Positions 8,726 through 17,918 are shown, counted from the stretch's first letter. The stretch is 64,000 nucleotides of DNA from Streptomyces sp. B93 (GCF_018070565.1 NZ_JAGPXL010000001.1:186001-250000); one strand, 5' to 3'. A program made the numbers and translations. Notes: a model not told the origin generated them from the letters alone.

Positions 8726-11524
8726 GTGATCCGCTACGACGCTCTGGACGCCCTTCCCGTACGGGCCGCGCTGCCCGGTCTGACCGAGGCCCTGGACGGG
8801 CCCGGCACCGCCGTGCTCGTCGCGCCGCCCGGCACCGGCAAGACGACGCTGGTGCCGCTGGCGCTGGCCGGGCTGCTGGGCGACGGGCCCGCGCGGCGGG
8901 TCGTGGTCGCCGAGCCGCGGCGGATCGCGGCGCGGGCGGCGGCCCGGCGGATGGCGTGGCTGCTGGGCGAGAAGGTCGGGCAGAGCGTCGGCTACACGGT
9001 GCGCGGGGAGCGCGTGGTGGGGCGGCACGCGCGCGTGGAGGTCGTCACGACCGGTGTGCTGCTCCAGCGCGTCCAGCGGGACCAGGAGCTGGCCGGGGTC
9101 GACGTGGTGGTCCTCGACGAGTGCCACGAGCGGCACCTGGACGCGGACACCGTGGCGGCCTTCCTGTGGGACGTACGGCAGACGCTGCGGCCGGAGCTGC
9201 GGCTGGTGGCGGCGTCGGCGACAACCGACGCGCGGGGCTGGGCGCGGCTGCTCGGCGACGCCCCCGTGGTCGAGGCCGAGGGGGTCTCTTACCCCGTGGA
9301 GGTGGTGTGGGCGCCGCCCGCGCGTGCGGTGCGGCCGCCGCACGGGATGCGGGTCGATCCGGCGCTGCTGGCGCATGTGGCGGCCGTGGTGCGGCGGGCG
9401 CTGGCCGAGCGGCCGGGGGACGTGCTGTGTTTCCTGCCGGGGGTCGGGGAGATCGCGCGGGTCGCCGCCCACCTCGGGGAGCTGGGCGGGGTGGAGGTGC
9501 TCCAGGTGCACGGGCGGGCCCCGGCCGCCGTGCAGGACGCGGTGCTGGCTCCGGGGGGCGGGCGCCGGGTGGTGCTGGCGACCGCGGTCGCGGAGTCCTC
9601 GCTGACGGTTCCGGGGGTGCGGGTGGTCGTCGACTCGGGGCTGGCGCGTGAGCCGCGGGTGGACCACGCGCGCGGGCTGAGCGCGCTGACGACGGTGCGT
9701 GCCTCGCGGGCGGCGGGCCGGCAGCGCGCCGGGCGGGCCGGTCGTGAGGCGCCGGGGACGGTGTACCGGTGCTGGACGGAGGCCGAGGACGCGCGTCTGC
9801 CGCGTTTCCCGGCTCCCGAGATCAAGGTGGCCGACCTGACGGCGTTCGCGCTCCAGGCGGCCTGCTGGGGCGATCCCGAGGCCGCCGGTCTCGCCCTGCT
9901 GGACCCGCCCCCGGCCGGGGCGATGGCGGCGGCACGGGCCGCGCTCACGGCCGTCGGCGCGGTGGACGCCGCCGGACACGCCACGGAGCGGGGCGCGCGG
10001 CTGGCCCGCCTGGGCCTGCATCCCCGGCTGGGGCGGGCCCTGCTGGACGCGGCACCACTGGTCGGCGCGGAACGGGCCGCCGAGGTCGTGGCCCTGCTCA
10101 GCGAGGAGCCGCCGCGCGAGTACGGCGACGATCTCGCCGCCGCCCTGCGTACCGCACGGCGCGGAGGCGACGCCTACGCGGGGCGCTGGCGTGCGGAGGT
10201 ACGGCGGCTGCTGGCCGTGGCCACGGAAACCGGCCCGCGCGGCTCGCTCCCGGAACGGACGGGCACCGTGTCGGACCTACCGCAGGGCGCCGCATCGCTC
10301 CCACCGGAGACGGACGGCCCGCCGCCGCGCCCGGGGACGGACGCCGCGGGCGCAAGCGCGGACCGCGCGGGGAGCGGAGCGCCGGCGGGGCGGGGAGCGG
10401 CCCACGCGAGCGGGGCGGGCCACGCCGTGCGCGCCGCGGCAGACGATCCGGCGGCTCGGGCGCACGCCAGCCGCGCCGACCGCTCCGCCGTCCCGGCCAG
10501 CGCCCGCCATGGCGCCACCACCCCCGCAGCAGCGCCCTGGACAGCCGCCGGAGAAGATGGCACCGCCGGGATCGTCGCCGCTCTCGCGTTCCCCGAGCGG
10601 GTGGGCAAGGCCGATGGTGGGTCGTATGTGATGGCGTCGGGGACCAGGGCCGAGGTGCGGGACGGGTCGGTGTTGCGGGGGGCGCCGTGGCTGGCTGTGG
10701 CGGTGGCCGATCGGCCGGTCGGCAGGGGGCACGCGCGCGTGCGGCTCGCCGCCGTGGTGGACGAGGGGGTGGCCCGTCGGGCGGCCGGGGCGCTGGTGGC
10801 GGAGCGGGACGAGGTGCGCTGGGCCGACGGGGACGTCGTCGCGCGGCGGGTCGAGCGGCTCGGGGCTGTGGAGTTGGCGGTGCGGTCGTTGCGCGACGCC
10901 GATCCCGGCCTCGTACGGGAGGCGCTTGCCGAAGGGCTGCGGCAGGAAGGGCTGCGGTTGTTGCGGTGGTCGGCGGAGGCGGAGGGGCTGCGGCGGCGGC
11001 TGGCCTTTCTGCGGCTTCGGCTCGGGGAGCCCTGGCCCGATGTCTCCGACGAGGCGCTGCACGCGCGCGTGGCGGAGTGGCTGGAGCCGGAGCTGAGCCG
11101 GGCCCGGCGGCGGGCCGACCTGGCGCGGATCGACGCCGGGGCGGGGCTGGCCCGGTTGCTGCCGTGGGCGACGGGGGAGGCCGCGCGGCTCGACGAACTC
11201 GCCCCGGAGCGGATCACCGTACCGAGTGGGTCCAGGATCCGGATCGACTACTCGAATCCTGAACAGCCGGTGCTCGCGGTGAAGTTGCAGGAGATGTTCG
11301 GGCTGGAGCGGTCGCCGACCGTCGCCGGGGTGCCGGTGCTGGTGCATCTGCTCTCCCCCGCCGGGCGTCCGGCCGCGGTCACCGCCGATCTCGCGTCGTT
11401 CTGGCGGGACGGCTACAAGGGCGTGCGGGCGGAACTGCGCGGCCGGTATCCGAAGCATCCGTGGCCGGAGGACCCCGCGACCGCCGAGCCGACCCGGCAC
11501 ACCAACGCGCGCCTCAGGCGGTGA
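8726..11524 (+). CDS. hrpB: ATP-dependent helicase HrpB
   Basis: 932-residue DEAH-type RNA helicase of the HrpB family. Walker A is PPGTGKTT at residues 34-41 and the Walker B/DEAH box appears as DECHERH near residue 131. The SAT-equivalent motif is SATTD near residue 166, and motif VI is RQRAGRAGREAPG near residue 332. The C-terminal HrpB-specific domain ends with FWRDGYKGVRAELRGRYPKHPWPEDP, a strong family signature. Between about residues 497 and 612 sits an Ala/Pro/Arg-rich low-complexity insertion absent from E. coli HrpB (about 810 residues). The start is a GTG at 8726. The last 11 bp overlap the convergent DUF3068 gene. The cellular role of HrpB is poorly defined. Confidence 0.93.
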   Translation: MIRYDALDALPVRAALPGLTEALDGPGTAVLVAPPGTGKTTLVPLALAGLLGDGPARRVVVAEPRRIAARAAARRMAWLLGEKVGQSVGYTVRGERVVGRHARVEVVTTGVLLQRVQRDQELAGVDVVVLDECHERHLDADTVAAFLWDVRQTLRPELRLVAASATTDARGWARLLGDAPVVEAEGVSYPVEVVWAPPARAVRPPHGMRVDPALLAHVAAVVRRALAERPGDVLCFLPGVGEIARVAAHLGELGGVEVLQVHGRAPAAVQDAVLAPGGGRRVVLATAVAESSLTVPGVRVVVDSGLAREPRVDHARGLSALTTVRASRAAGRQRAGRAGREAPGTVYRCWTEAEDARLPRFPAPEIKVADLTAFALQAACWGDPEAAGLALLDPPPAGAMAAARAALTAVGAVDAAGHATERGARLARLGLHPRLGRALLDAAPLVGAERAAEVVALLSEEPPREYGDDLAAALRTARRGGDAYAGRWRAEVRRLLAVATETGPRGSLPERTGTVSDLPQGAASLPPETDGPPPRPGTDAAGASADRAGSGAPAGRGAAHASGAGHAVRAAADDPAARAHASRADRSAVPASARHGATTPAAAPWTAAGEDGTAGIVAALAFPERVGKADGGSYVMASGTRAEVRDGSVLRGAPWLAVAVADRPVGRGHARVRLAAVVDEGVARRAAGALVAERDEVRWADGDVVARRVERLGAVELAVRSLRDADPGLVREALAEGLRQEGLRLLRWSAEAEGLRRRLAFLRLRLGEPWPDVSDEALHARVAEWLEPELSRARRRADLARIDAGAGLARLLPWATGEAARLDELAPERITVPSGSRIRIDYSNPEQPVLAVKLQEMFGLERSPTVAGVPVLVHLLSPAGRPAAVTADLASFWRDGYKGVRAELRGRYPKHPWPEDPATAEPTRHTNARLRR

Positions 11525-12506
11525 GCGGTTCCGGCTCCGCCGTCCGTCCGGGCGCCGGGGCACCGGTCCCGCGGCCGCGTGCCTCCAGCCACAGGGACAG
11601 GGAGATCAGCAGCACGCCGAGGGTCAGCAGGCCCCAGGGCAGGTACGAGGTCATCAGCAGGACCAGGGTGCGGTTGGACTTGACCAGGTCCACGGTGTGG
11701 CGGATGTAGTCCTCGCGCATCTTCACATGGCCGGAGAAGGCGGTGACCTTCTCCCGGCCGCCGAGGAGGGTGCCGCCGCGCAGCTCCTCCTTGTGGATCT
11801 CCTCGCCGTAGACGGGGGCGCCGGTGAGCGGCTCGACCCAGAACCTGCGGACGGTGGTGTACCAGCGGGTGGTGCCGGTCTCGGCGACCGTCTCGGGGGT
11901 GATCCCCTCGACGGGCATCTCCTTGGGGAAGGGCACCTTGGTCCAGGGGATGGTCTGTTCGAAGTAGTAGACCTCGACGCCGCGGAAGTCCTGGGTGCCC
12001 TGGTAGTGGATGGGGGCGGTGACGCGGGCCTGGGCGTCGAAGTACTCGTAGTCCCGTTTCTCCGTCAGGAACGGCCACTTGAACTCGATGCCCTCGCGGC
12101 GGACCGGGTCGCCGTCGACCATCTCGCCGGTGGCGTGGACGGGTTCCTGGGTGTGGGCGTCGAAGATGTACCGCTCGGGGATCTTGGAGACCATCTCGCC
12201 GTCGGGTCCCTGGACGTAGGACAGGCCGTCCCAGACGACGACGTCCCGGCCCGCGGTGCGTTCGATGCGTTCGGAGGCCGCGACGTCGCCGCGCAGGGTC
12301 TGCACGATGGTGACCTTGGGGACCTTGCGGGCGCGCAGGGTGCCGTAGTCGAGGAGGGTGGCGTCGTGTGCCTCCAGGACCATGTCCTGGTACTGGTTCG
12401 GCGGGATCTTGGCGAGGCGCGGGAAGGCGTACCAGCGCAGCAGCGGGGACAGCGCCGCGCAGAACACGGCGAGGGCGAGCAGGACCAGGGCGGCCTTGCG
12501 GCGCAT
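11514..12506 (-). CDS. DUF3068-type membrane-anchored protein
   Basis: 330 residues. One N-terminal hydrophobic helix (residues 5-25) and one near the C-terminus (about 284-305) flank an approximately 250-residue extracytoplasmic domain, the layout of the actinobacterial DUF3068 (PorA-like) family. Segments such as RRWYTT and GEEIHKEELRGG are typical of it. A short Pro/Glu tail follows the second helix. The biochemical function is unknown; an envelope role is inferred from topology. The 3' end overlaps the convergent hrpB end by 11 bp. Start ATG at 12506 (MRRKAALVLL). Confidence 0.8.
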   Translation of the reverse strand: MRRKAALVLLALAVFCAALSPLLRWYAFPRLAKIPPNQYQDMVLEAHDATLLDYGTLRARKVPKVTIVQTLRGDVAASERIERTAGRDVVVWDGLSYVQGPDGEMVSKIPERYIFDAHTQEPVHATGEMVDGDPVRREGIEFKWPFLTEKRDYEYFDAQARVTAPIHYQGTQDFRGVEVYYFEQTIPWTKVPFPKEMPVEGITPETVAETGTTRWYTTVRRFWVEPLTGAPVYGEEIHKEELRGGTLLGGREKVTAFSGHVKMREDYIRHTVDLVKSNRTLVLLMTSYLPWGLLTLGVLLISLSLWLEARGRGTGAPAPGRTAEPEPLTA

Positions 12507-12527
12507 CTCGGCCTCCGTCCCGGGTGG

Positions 12528-12662
12528 TCAGGGGTGTGCGGGCACGGTCGTCAGCAGGGGTTTCGGGGAGGTCTCACCGGTCGGGGTGCCGAGCGCGGTG
12601 AGGGTGAGGACCACGGCGAACGCGAGGAGGAGGCCGGTCGCGGCGGCGATCAGGGCACGCAT
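12528..12662 (-). CDS. SPW_0924-type membrane microprotein (44 aa)
   Basis: A 44-codon gene that automated calling often misses. The product starts MRALIAAATG, contains one hydrophobic helix (residues 2-24) and ends in a conserved-looking hydrophilic tail with GETSPKPLLTTVP. I recognise this pattern as the short Streptomyces SPW_0924 family, whose function is unknown. GC3 across the frame is close to 100 percent, supporting real coding. It lies 21 bp upstream of the DUF3068 gene on the same strand and is probably co-transcribed with it, so a shared envelope role is a reasonable guess but not shown. Confidence 0.7.
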   Translation of the reverse strand: MRALIAAATGLLLAFAVVLTLTALGTPTGETSPKPLLTTVPAHP

Positions 12663-12758
12663 GCGGTCCTCTCCACACGATGGACGTTCACTGACGCATC
12701 GTCAGGTCCGGGCACCGTAGCAACGCCGGCGTGAGATGAGAACACGTCGTGCGGACGG

Positions 12759-12799
12759 CGAAGGGCGCCCGTCCGCCGGTGGCGGAGGGGCGCCCTTCG
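12759..12799 (-). terminator. terminator after transglycosylase gene
   Basis: Arms CGAAGGGCGCCC (12759-12770) and its exact complement (12788-12799) enclose a smaller GC-rich hairpin. It lies 17 bp past the stop of the lytic transglycosylase gene. No T-tract follows, as is common in Streptomyces. Confidence 0.75.
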
Positions 12800-12815
12800 G
12801 TGAGGCGTGCGGTGT

Positions 12816-14570
12816 CTAGGCGCTCGGTGAGGCCGACGGGCTGGCGGTCTCGCCGGTGGAGTCGCTCGGCGACGGGGTCGGCTCGGGGGCCGTCACGGTC
12901 AGTTCGAGCGTCAGCGTCGCCCCGCCGGTGGTGGTGACCCGCAGCAGGAACGTACCGGCCGTGTCGTCCGCGTACAGCTGCGGCAGCTTCAGCAGGCCGT
13001 CGGCGTCGGTCTTCAGGCTCAGGGTGCGTACGGCGGTGTCGTCGGCGTCCTTGAAGTAGGGGCCCTGGTCGTTGGCCGTGGGATCGTCCGCCGACTTGAT
13101 CAGCGTCGCGGTGGCGGCCACCCCGTCGGCGACCGCGCCCTTGTAGGCCGCCTTGAGCTGGATCCGCTCGGCGAACTCGCCGCCCGTGACGCAGGTCAGC
13201 GCGGTGTCACCGACGCGGGTGAGGGTGTCGGCGGCGCGGGCGGTGACGGCGGCGCCGTAGTCGAGGCCGGGGAGCGTGCGGCCGACGACGGTGGCGCGGA
13301 CGGTGAAGTCGCCGGTCTTCTCGCCCGCTTGGAGCGCGGGGGCGACGGCGATACCGGCGCTGCCGGTGACGACCGTGGCGACGGTCTCGCCGGTCGAGAA
13401 GGTGGCGTCGGTGGAGCCGGTGATCGTGAAGCGGACGCGGACCTTGCCGACGGCGGTGCCGTCCTTGGTCTCCGCGCGGGTGCTGATCCGCTCGCCGAAG
13501 GTGTCGCCCGCCATGGCGGTGAGCGTCGCGGTGCCCGCGTCCTCCAGGTGGTGCACGGTCTCGGTGGGCGTCGGCGGCGGTGGGGTGGTGGTGCCGGGCG
13601 GCGTCGGTGACGGGCTGGCGCTGCCGCCACCGGAGGCGGGCGGTGTGGGCGTGGGCTTGGGCGTCGCGCTCGGTGACTCCGAGCCCGGACGGTCCGAGGC
13701 CGCGGGCGGCGTCGGCGACGGGCTCGCTCCGGCGGGGTCGTCGCTGCGGTTCCCGGGCAGGGAGCCGGTGCCGTCCGGGACCTCGTGGGTGCCCTTGCGG
13801 TAGTACTCCAGCCACGACAGGACCGTGTTCAGGTAGTCCGAGGAGTTGTTGTAGCTGAGGATGGCGCGGTTGAGGTCGGCCTGCGTGGACAGGTCCCAGC
13901 CGAACCGGCACAGGTAGTGCCCGGCCGCGAGCGCCGCGTCGTAGACGTTGTTGGGGTCCTCGACGCCGTCGCCGTTGCCGTCGCGGCCCGCCCACGACCA
14001 GGTGGACGGGATGAACTGCATGGGGCCCACCGCGCGGTCGTACGAACTGTCGCCGTCGTACAGGCCGTTGTCGGTGTCGCTGATGTTCGCGAAGCCGTTG
14101 CCGTTGAGCTGCGGGCCGCGGATGGGGCTGAGCGTGGTGCCGTTCGCCGCGACGTTGCCGCCGCGGGCGTGGCCGGACTCCACCTTGCCGATGGCGGCGA
14201 GCAGTTCCCAGGGCAGGTTGCAGCCGGGCTTGCTCTCCCGCAGCCGGGTGGCCGCCTTCTTGTAGGCGTCGAGGACGGTCGCGGGTATGCCCGCCTGGGC
14301 CTCACCGGTGACCGGTGGGGTGGTGCCGGTGCTCGGCGAGGGCGTGGGGCTGTTCAGCGGGGGCAGGTCCGTGTAGTACGGCGAGTTGCCGGTGGCGCTG
14401 TCCTCCGCGTACGCGTCCGGCGAGGGCTGCGCGCCGGTGGTGGCCTGTCTGCCGTCGGCGTCGGTGGTCACTCCCGGAGCCTGGGATGCGGACAGCGCGG
14501 CGACCGCCGCGGCGGCGACGGCCGTGGTAGCCGCTCCCTTGCGCAGCCTCCTGCCGAATTGCGGCCCCAT
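12816..14570 (-). CDS. secreted lytic transglycosylase with Ig-like C-terminal domains
   Basis: 584 residues. A signal sequence with basic start and Ala-rich core (residues 1-31) exports the protein. Residues about 95-265 form a lysozyme-like transglycosylase domain that cleaves peptidoglycan: WELLAAIGKVESGHARGG carries the catalytic Glu at residue 131, and AVGPMQFIPSTW is the family GxMQ motif. A Pro/Ser/Thr linker (about 270-345) leads to two beta-rich repeats (about 350-455 and 460-565) resembling Ig-like domains. The tail is again Pro/Ser. The modular linker suggests cell-wall attachment or spacing. Its own terminator lies downstream. Confidence 0.85.
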   Translation of the reverse strand: MGPQFGRRLRKGAATTAVAAAAVAALSASQAPGVTTDADGRQATTGAQPSPDAYAEDSATGNSPYYTDLPPLNSPTPSPSTGTTPPVTGEAQAGIPATVLDAYKKAATRLRESKPGCNLPWELLAAIGKVESGHARGGNVAANGTTLSPIRGPQLNGNGFANISDTDNGLYDGDSSYDRAVGPMQFIPSTWSWAGRDGNGDGVEDPNNVYDAALAAGHYLCRFGWDLSTQADLNRAILSYNNSSDYLNTVLSWLEYYRKGTHEVPDGTGSLPGNRSDDPAGASPSPTPPAASDRPGSESPSATPKPTPTPPASGGGSASPSPTPPGTTTPPPPTPTETVHHLEDAGTATLTAMAGDTFGERISTRAETKDGTAVGKVRVRFTITGSTDATFSTGETVATVVTGSAGIAVAPALQAGEKTGDFTVRATVVGRTLPGLDYGAAVTARAADTLTRVGDTALTCVTGGEFAERIQLKAAYKGAVADGVAATATLIKSADDPTANDQGPYFKDADDTAVRTLSLKTDADGLLKLPQLYADDTAGTFLLRVTTTGGATLTLELTVTAPEPTPSPSDSTGETASPSASPSA

Positions 14571-14913
14571 ACGGTGAACCCCTCCCCTGGACGTCCGAGC
14601 GTCCGTTCCTCTGCGTGTGCTCGTCCGCTAGCGCGTGGCGACCCAGGCGACCCTACGACAACTTCCCTTGCGCCGGGACCCGTTCACGTCCGGTTTTCAC
14701 CGGTTGGCCACAACCCGTTGGCCGGGCGGTGGGGCGTCGTGCGGTACCGGGCCGCCAGGGGTCCCGGCACCGCCGTACGACCGGCCAGTGCGATGCCGTC
14801 GTGCGAGAGGCCGGTGCGCCGCCGCCGTGCGAGGGACCGGTGCGACCCGTCGTACGACCGTCTGGTGCACCGCCGCCGTACGACCGCCTGGTGCACCGCC
14901 GCCGTGCGGTCCG
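14571..14913. other. intergenic region with tandem repeats
   Basis: 343 bp between the transglycosylase start and the polA stop. The left part should hold the transglycosylase promoter, though I see no clear -35/-10. The right part (from 14774) is filled by 26-bp tandem repeats that run into the polA stop codon. No gene seen. Confidence 0.6.
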
Positions 14914-14928
14914 CTAGTGCGCCGCCGA
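14774..14928. repeat. six tandem 26-bp repeats at the polA 3' end
   Basis: Units begin at 14774, 14800, 14826, 14851, 14877 and 14903. Five are 26 bp and one is 25 bp. Each starts CGTRCG and most contain GGTGC followed by a CCGCC or similar run. Units 4 and 5 differ at one position. The sixth unit spans the polA stop codon (14914-14916) and the last codons, so the array appears seeded from the gene end. Confidence 0.85.
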
Positions 14929-17640
14929 CTCCCAGTCCGCGCCGACGCCCACCGACACGTCCAGCGGGGCGCGCAGGTGTACGGCGCCCGCCATCTCGCG
15001 GCGGACCAGTTCCTCGGCGGCCTCGCGCTCACCGGGGGCGATCTCCAGGACGATCTCGTCGTGCACCTGGAGGAGCATGCGGGACTTCAGCTCCGCCTCG
15101 CGCAGCGCCCGGTCGACATTGAGCATGGCGATCTTGACGATGTCCGCCGCGGTGCCCTGGATGGGCGCGTTGAGCGCCATGCGCTCGGCGGCCTCGCGGC
15201 GCTGGCGGTTGTCGCTGTTGAGGTCGGGGAGGTAGCGGCGCCGCCCGAACAGGGTCGCCGTGTAGCCGGTCGCCCGGGCCTCGTCGACCGCGCGGCGCAG
15301 ATAGTCCCGCACCCCGCCGAACCGCTCGAAGTAGGCGTCCATCAGGGCGCGGGCCTCCGCCGCCTCGATGTTCAGCTGCTGGGAGAGACCGAAGGCCGAC
15401 AGACCGTACGCCAGGCCGTACGACATCGCCTTGATCTTGCGGCGCATCTCCGCGTCGACGGCGGCCGGCGCCACCGAGAACACCTGGGCGGCGGCCGTGG
15501 TGTGCAGGTCCTCGCCGGAGGTGAACGCCTCGATCAGGCCCGCGTCCTCGGAGAGATGGGCCATCACCCGCAGCTCGATCTGGCTGTAGTCGGCGGTCAT
15601 CAGCGACTCGAAGCCCTCACCGACGACGAAGCCGCGGCGGATCGCCCGGCCCTCGTCGGTGCGGACGGGGATGTTCTGGAGGTTGGGGTCGGTGGACGAC
15701 AGCCGGCCGGTCGCGGCGACCGTCTGGTTGAACGTGGTGTGGATGCGGCCGTCCGCCGCGACGGTCTTGATCAGGCCCTCGACGGTGACCCGCAGCTTCG
15801 CCTGCTCACGGTGGCGGAGCATGATCACCGGCAGTTCGTTGTCGGTCTGCGTGGCCAGCCAGGCCAGCGCGTCCGCGTCCGTGGTGTAGCCAGTCTTGGT
15901 CCGCTTGGTCTTGGGCAGGGCCAGCTCACCGAAGAGGACTTCCTGGAGCTGCTTGGGCGAGCCCAGGTTGAACTCGTGCCCGGCCGCCGCGTGGGCCTCC
16001 TTCACCGCCTGCTGGACGGCGCCCGCGAACATCTGCTCCATGGCCTCCAGGTGCGTCCGGTCCGCCGCGATGCCGTGCCGCTCCATGCGGGCCAGCAGCG
16101 CGGAGGTGGGCAGCTCCACGTCACGCAGCAGACCGGCGGCGCCGACCTCCTCCAGGCGGCCCTCGAAGGCCTGGCCGAGATCGAGGATCGCACGGGCCTG
16201 CACCATCAGCGCGTCCGCCTCGGCGCCGTCGTCCGTGCCGAAGGCGAGCTGGCCGTCGGCCGCGGCGGCGGGCGCCAGCTCCCGGTGCAGGTACTCCAGC
16301 GACAGCGCGTCCAGGTCGAAGGAGCGGCGGCCCGGCTTGACCAGGTAGGCGGCGAGCGCGGTGTCCATCGCGACGCCCTCGATCGCCCAGCCGTGCTCGG
16401 CGAAGACCCGCATCGCGCCCTTGGCGTTGTGGAACACCTTCGGGCGGCCCGCGTCCGCCAGCCAGGCGGCCCACGCGCGCTCGTCGGCCTCGTCCAGCAG
16501 GGCCGGGTCGAACCAGACGGCGGCACCCCCTGCGGCGGCCAGCGCCACCTCGGCCACCGAGCCGCTGCCGAGCGCCCAGGTGTCGACGGTGGCGACACCG
16601 AGGGCGTCCGTGCCGTGCTCCGCCAGCCACGGGGCAAGCTCGCCGGTGCCGAGTACCTTGCCGTCCAGCTCGACGCCGTCGGCGGCGACCGGGGTGGTCT
16701 CCGCCTCCTCGGCGCCGGGGTCGACGGCGAAGAGCCGCTCACGCAGGGACGGGTTCCTGATCTCCAGGGTGTCCAGCACCATCGCGACGGCCTTGCGGTC
16801 GTACGGCGCGCGGCCCAGCTCGCTCACGCCCCGGTCCAGCTCCACCTGCCGCTCCAGCTCGGTGAGGCGCCGGTTGAGCTTGACCGACTCCAGGTGGTCG
16901 CGCAGGTTCTGCCCGGCCTTGCCCTTGACCTCCTCGACGCGCTCCACCAGCTCCGCGAACGAACCGAACTGGTTGATCCACTTCGCGGCCGTCTTCTCCC
17001 CGACGCCGGGGATGCCCGGCAGGTTGTCGGAGGGGTCGCCGCGCAGGGCGGCGAAGTCGGGGTACTGCGCGGGCGTCAGACCGTACTTCTCGAACACCTT
17101 CTCCGGGGTGAACCGGGTCAGCTCCGAGACGCCCTTCGTCGGATACAGCACGGTCGTGTGCTCACTGACCAGCTGGAAGGAGTCCCGGTCGCCGGTGACG
17201 ATCAGCACCTCGAAACCGGCGGCCTCGGCCTGCGTGGCGAGCGTGGCGATCACGTCGTCGGCCTCGAAGCCGTCGACCGCGAACCGCTCGGCGTGCATCG
17301 CGTCGAGCAGCTCGCAGATCAGCTCGACCTGGCCCTTGAACTCGTCCGGGGTCTTGGAGCGGTTCGCCTTGTACTCGGTGAACTCCTCCGACCGCCAGGT
17401 CTTGCGGGAGACATCGAAGGCCACCGCGAAGTGCGTGGGCGCCTCGTCACGCAGGGTGTTGGCGAGCATCGACGCGAAGCCGTAGATCGCGTTCGTCGGC
17501 TGGCCCGTCGCGGTCGTGAAGTTCTCCGCGGGCAGCGCGAAGAACGCGCGGTACGCCAGTGAGTGCCCGTCCATGAGCATCAGGCGCGGACGCTCACCGC
17601 CGGAGGTGCTGTCGGTCTTCTTCGATGCTGTCTCTGCCAC
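14914..17640 (-). CDS. polA: DNA polymerase I
   Basis: 908-residue DNA polymerase I for Okazaki fragment maturation and repair synthesis. Residues about 20-310 are the 5'-3' exonuclease domain (LMLMDGHSLAYRAFFALP; GFEADDVIATLA). Residues about 320-510 occupy the place of the 3'-5' proofreading domain, but the expected DxE metal motif is not present where ATVDTWALG occurs, so proofreading is probably lost. The polymerase domain has motif A (TADYSQIELRVMAHL), motif B (KAMSYGLAYGLS) and motif C (LQVHDEIVLE). The start is the GTG at 17640 (AETASKKTDS follows); the upstream in-frame stretch is repeat-derived and not polymerase-like. Tandem repeats flank the gene on both sides. Confidence 0.97.
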   Translation of the reverse strand: MAETASKKTDSTSGGERPRLMLMDGHSLAYRAFFALPAENFTTATGQPTNAIYGFASMLANTLRDEAPTHFAVAFDVSRKTWRSEEFTEYKANRSKTPDEFKGQVELICELLDAMHAERFAVDGFEADDVIATLATQAEAAGFEVLIVTGDRDSFQLVSEHTTVLYPTKGVSELTRFTPEKVFEKYGLTPAQYPDFAALRGDPSDNLPGIPGVGEKTAAKWINQFGSFAELVERVEEVKGKAGQNLRDHLESVKLNRRLTELERQVELDRGVSELGRAPYDRKAVAMVLDTLEIRNPSLRERLFAVDPGAEEAETTPVAADGVELDGKVLGTGELAPWLAEHGTDALGVATVDTWALGSGSVAEVALAAAGGAAVWFDPALLDEADERAWAAWLADAGRPKVFHNAKGAMRVFAEHGWAIEGVAMDTALAAYLVKPGRRSFDLDALSLEYLHRELAPAAAADGQLAFGTDDGAEADALMVQARAILDLGQAFEGRLEEVGAAGLLRDVELPTSALLARMERHGIAADRTHLEAMEQMFAGAVQQAVKEAHAAAGHEFNLGSPKQLQEVLFGELALPKTKRTKTGYTTDADALAWLATQTDNELPVIMLRHREQAKLRVTVEGLIKTVAADGRIHTTFNQTVAATGRLSSTDPNLQNIPVRTDEGRAIRRGFVVGEGFESLMTADYSQIELRVMAHLSEDAGLIEAFTSGEDLHTTAAAQVFSVAPAAVDAEMRRKIKAMSYGLAYGLSAFGLSQQLNIEAAEARALMDAYFERFGGVRDYLRRAVDEARATGYTATLFGRRRYLPDLNSDNRQRREAAERMALNAPIQGTAADIVKIAMLNVDRALREAELKSRMLLQVHDEIVLEIAPGEREAAEELVRREMAGAVHLRAPLDVSVGVGADWESAAH

Positions 17641-17676
17641 GCCCCCGATCCTGCCACGCCCCACTGACAGTCGGCC

Positions 17677-17780
17677 CCACCCGCGCCCCCGCCCTCCTCC
17701 GCGGGAGTCGCACCACCGCGCCCCCGCCCTCCCTCGCGGGAGTCGCACCACCGCACCCCCGCCCGGCGGCGCCCGCAAGC
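17677..17780. repeat. about 35-bp tandem repeat upstream of polA
   Basis: Unit 1 (17677-17712, 36 bp) and unit 2 (17713-17747, 35 bp) are almost identical and both end in GCGGGAGTCGCA. A third, diverged partial unit starts at 17748. The array lies between the polA and molybdoenzyme start codons. Confidence 0.8.
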
Positions 17781-17918
17781 TTTGCTCGCGCCGGGCATGC
17801 GCACCGGCCGGTCCCGCTGTCGGTCCGGCGTGCGAGGATCGGAGACGTACCTCACAGATGCAGTGCCCACGCAGTCACGTGCAGTACACACAGCCGCGCA
17901 GTCGAAGGAGAGCGTGCG

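Noticed and set aside
14774..14928. CRISPR array
   Set aside because: Units are contiguous degenerate tandem copies without unique spacers.
14635..17562. 975-codon plus-strand frame opposite polA
   Set aside because: Antisense shadow of polA; no motifs.
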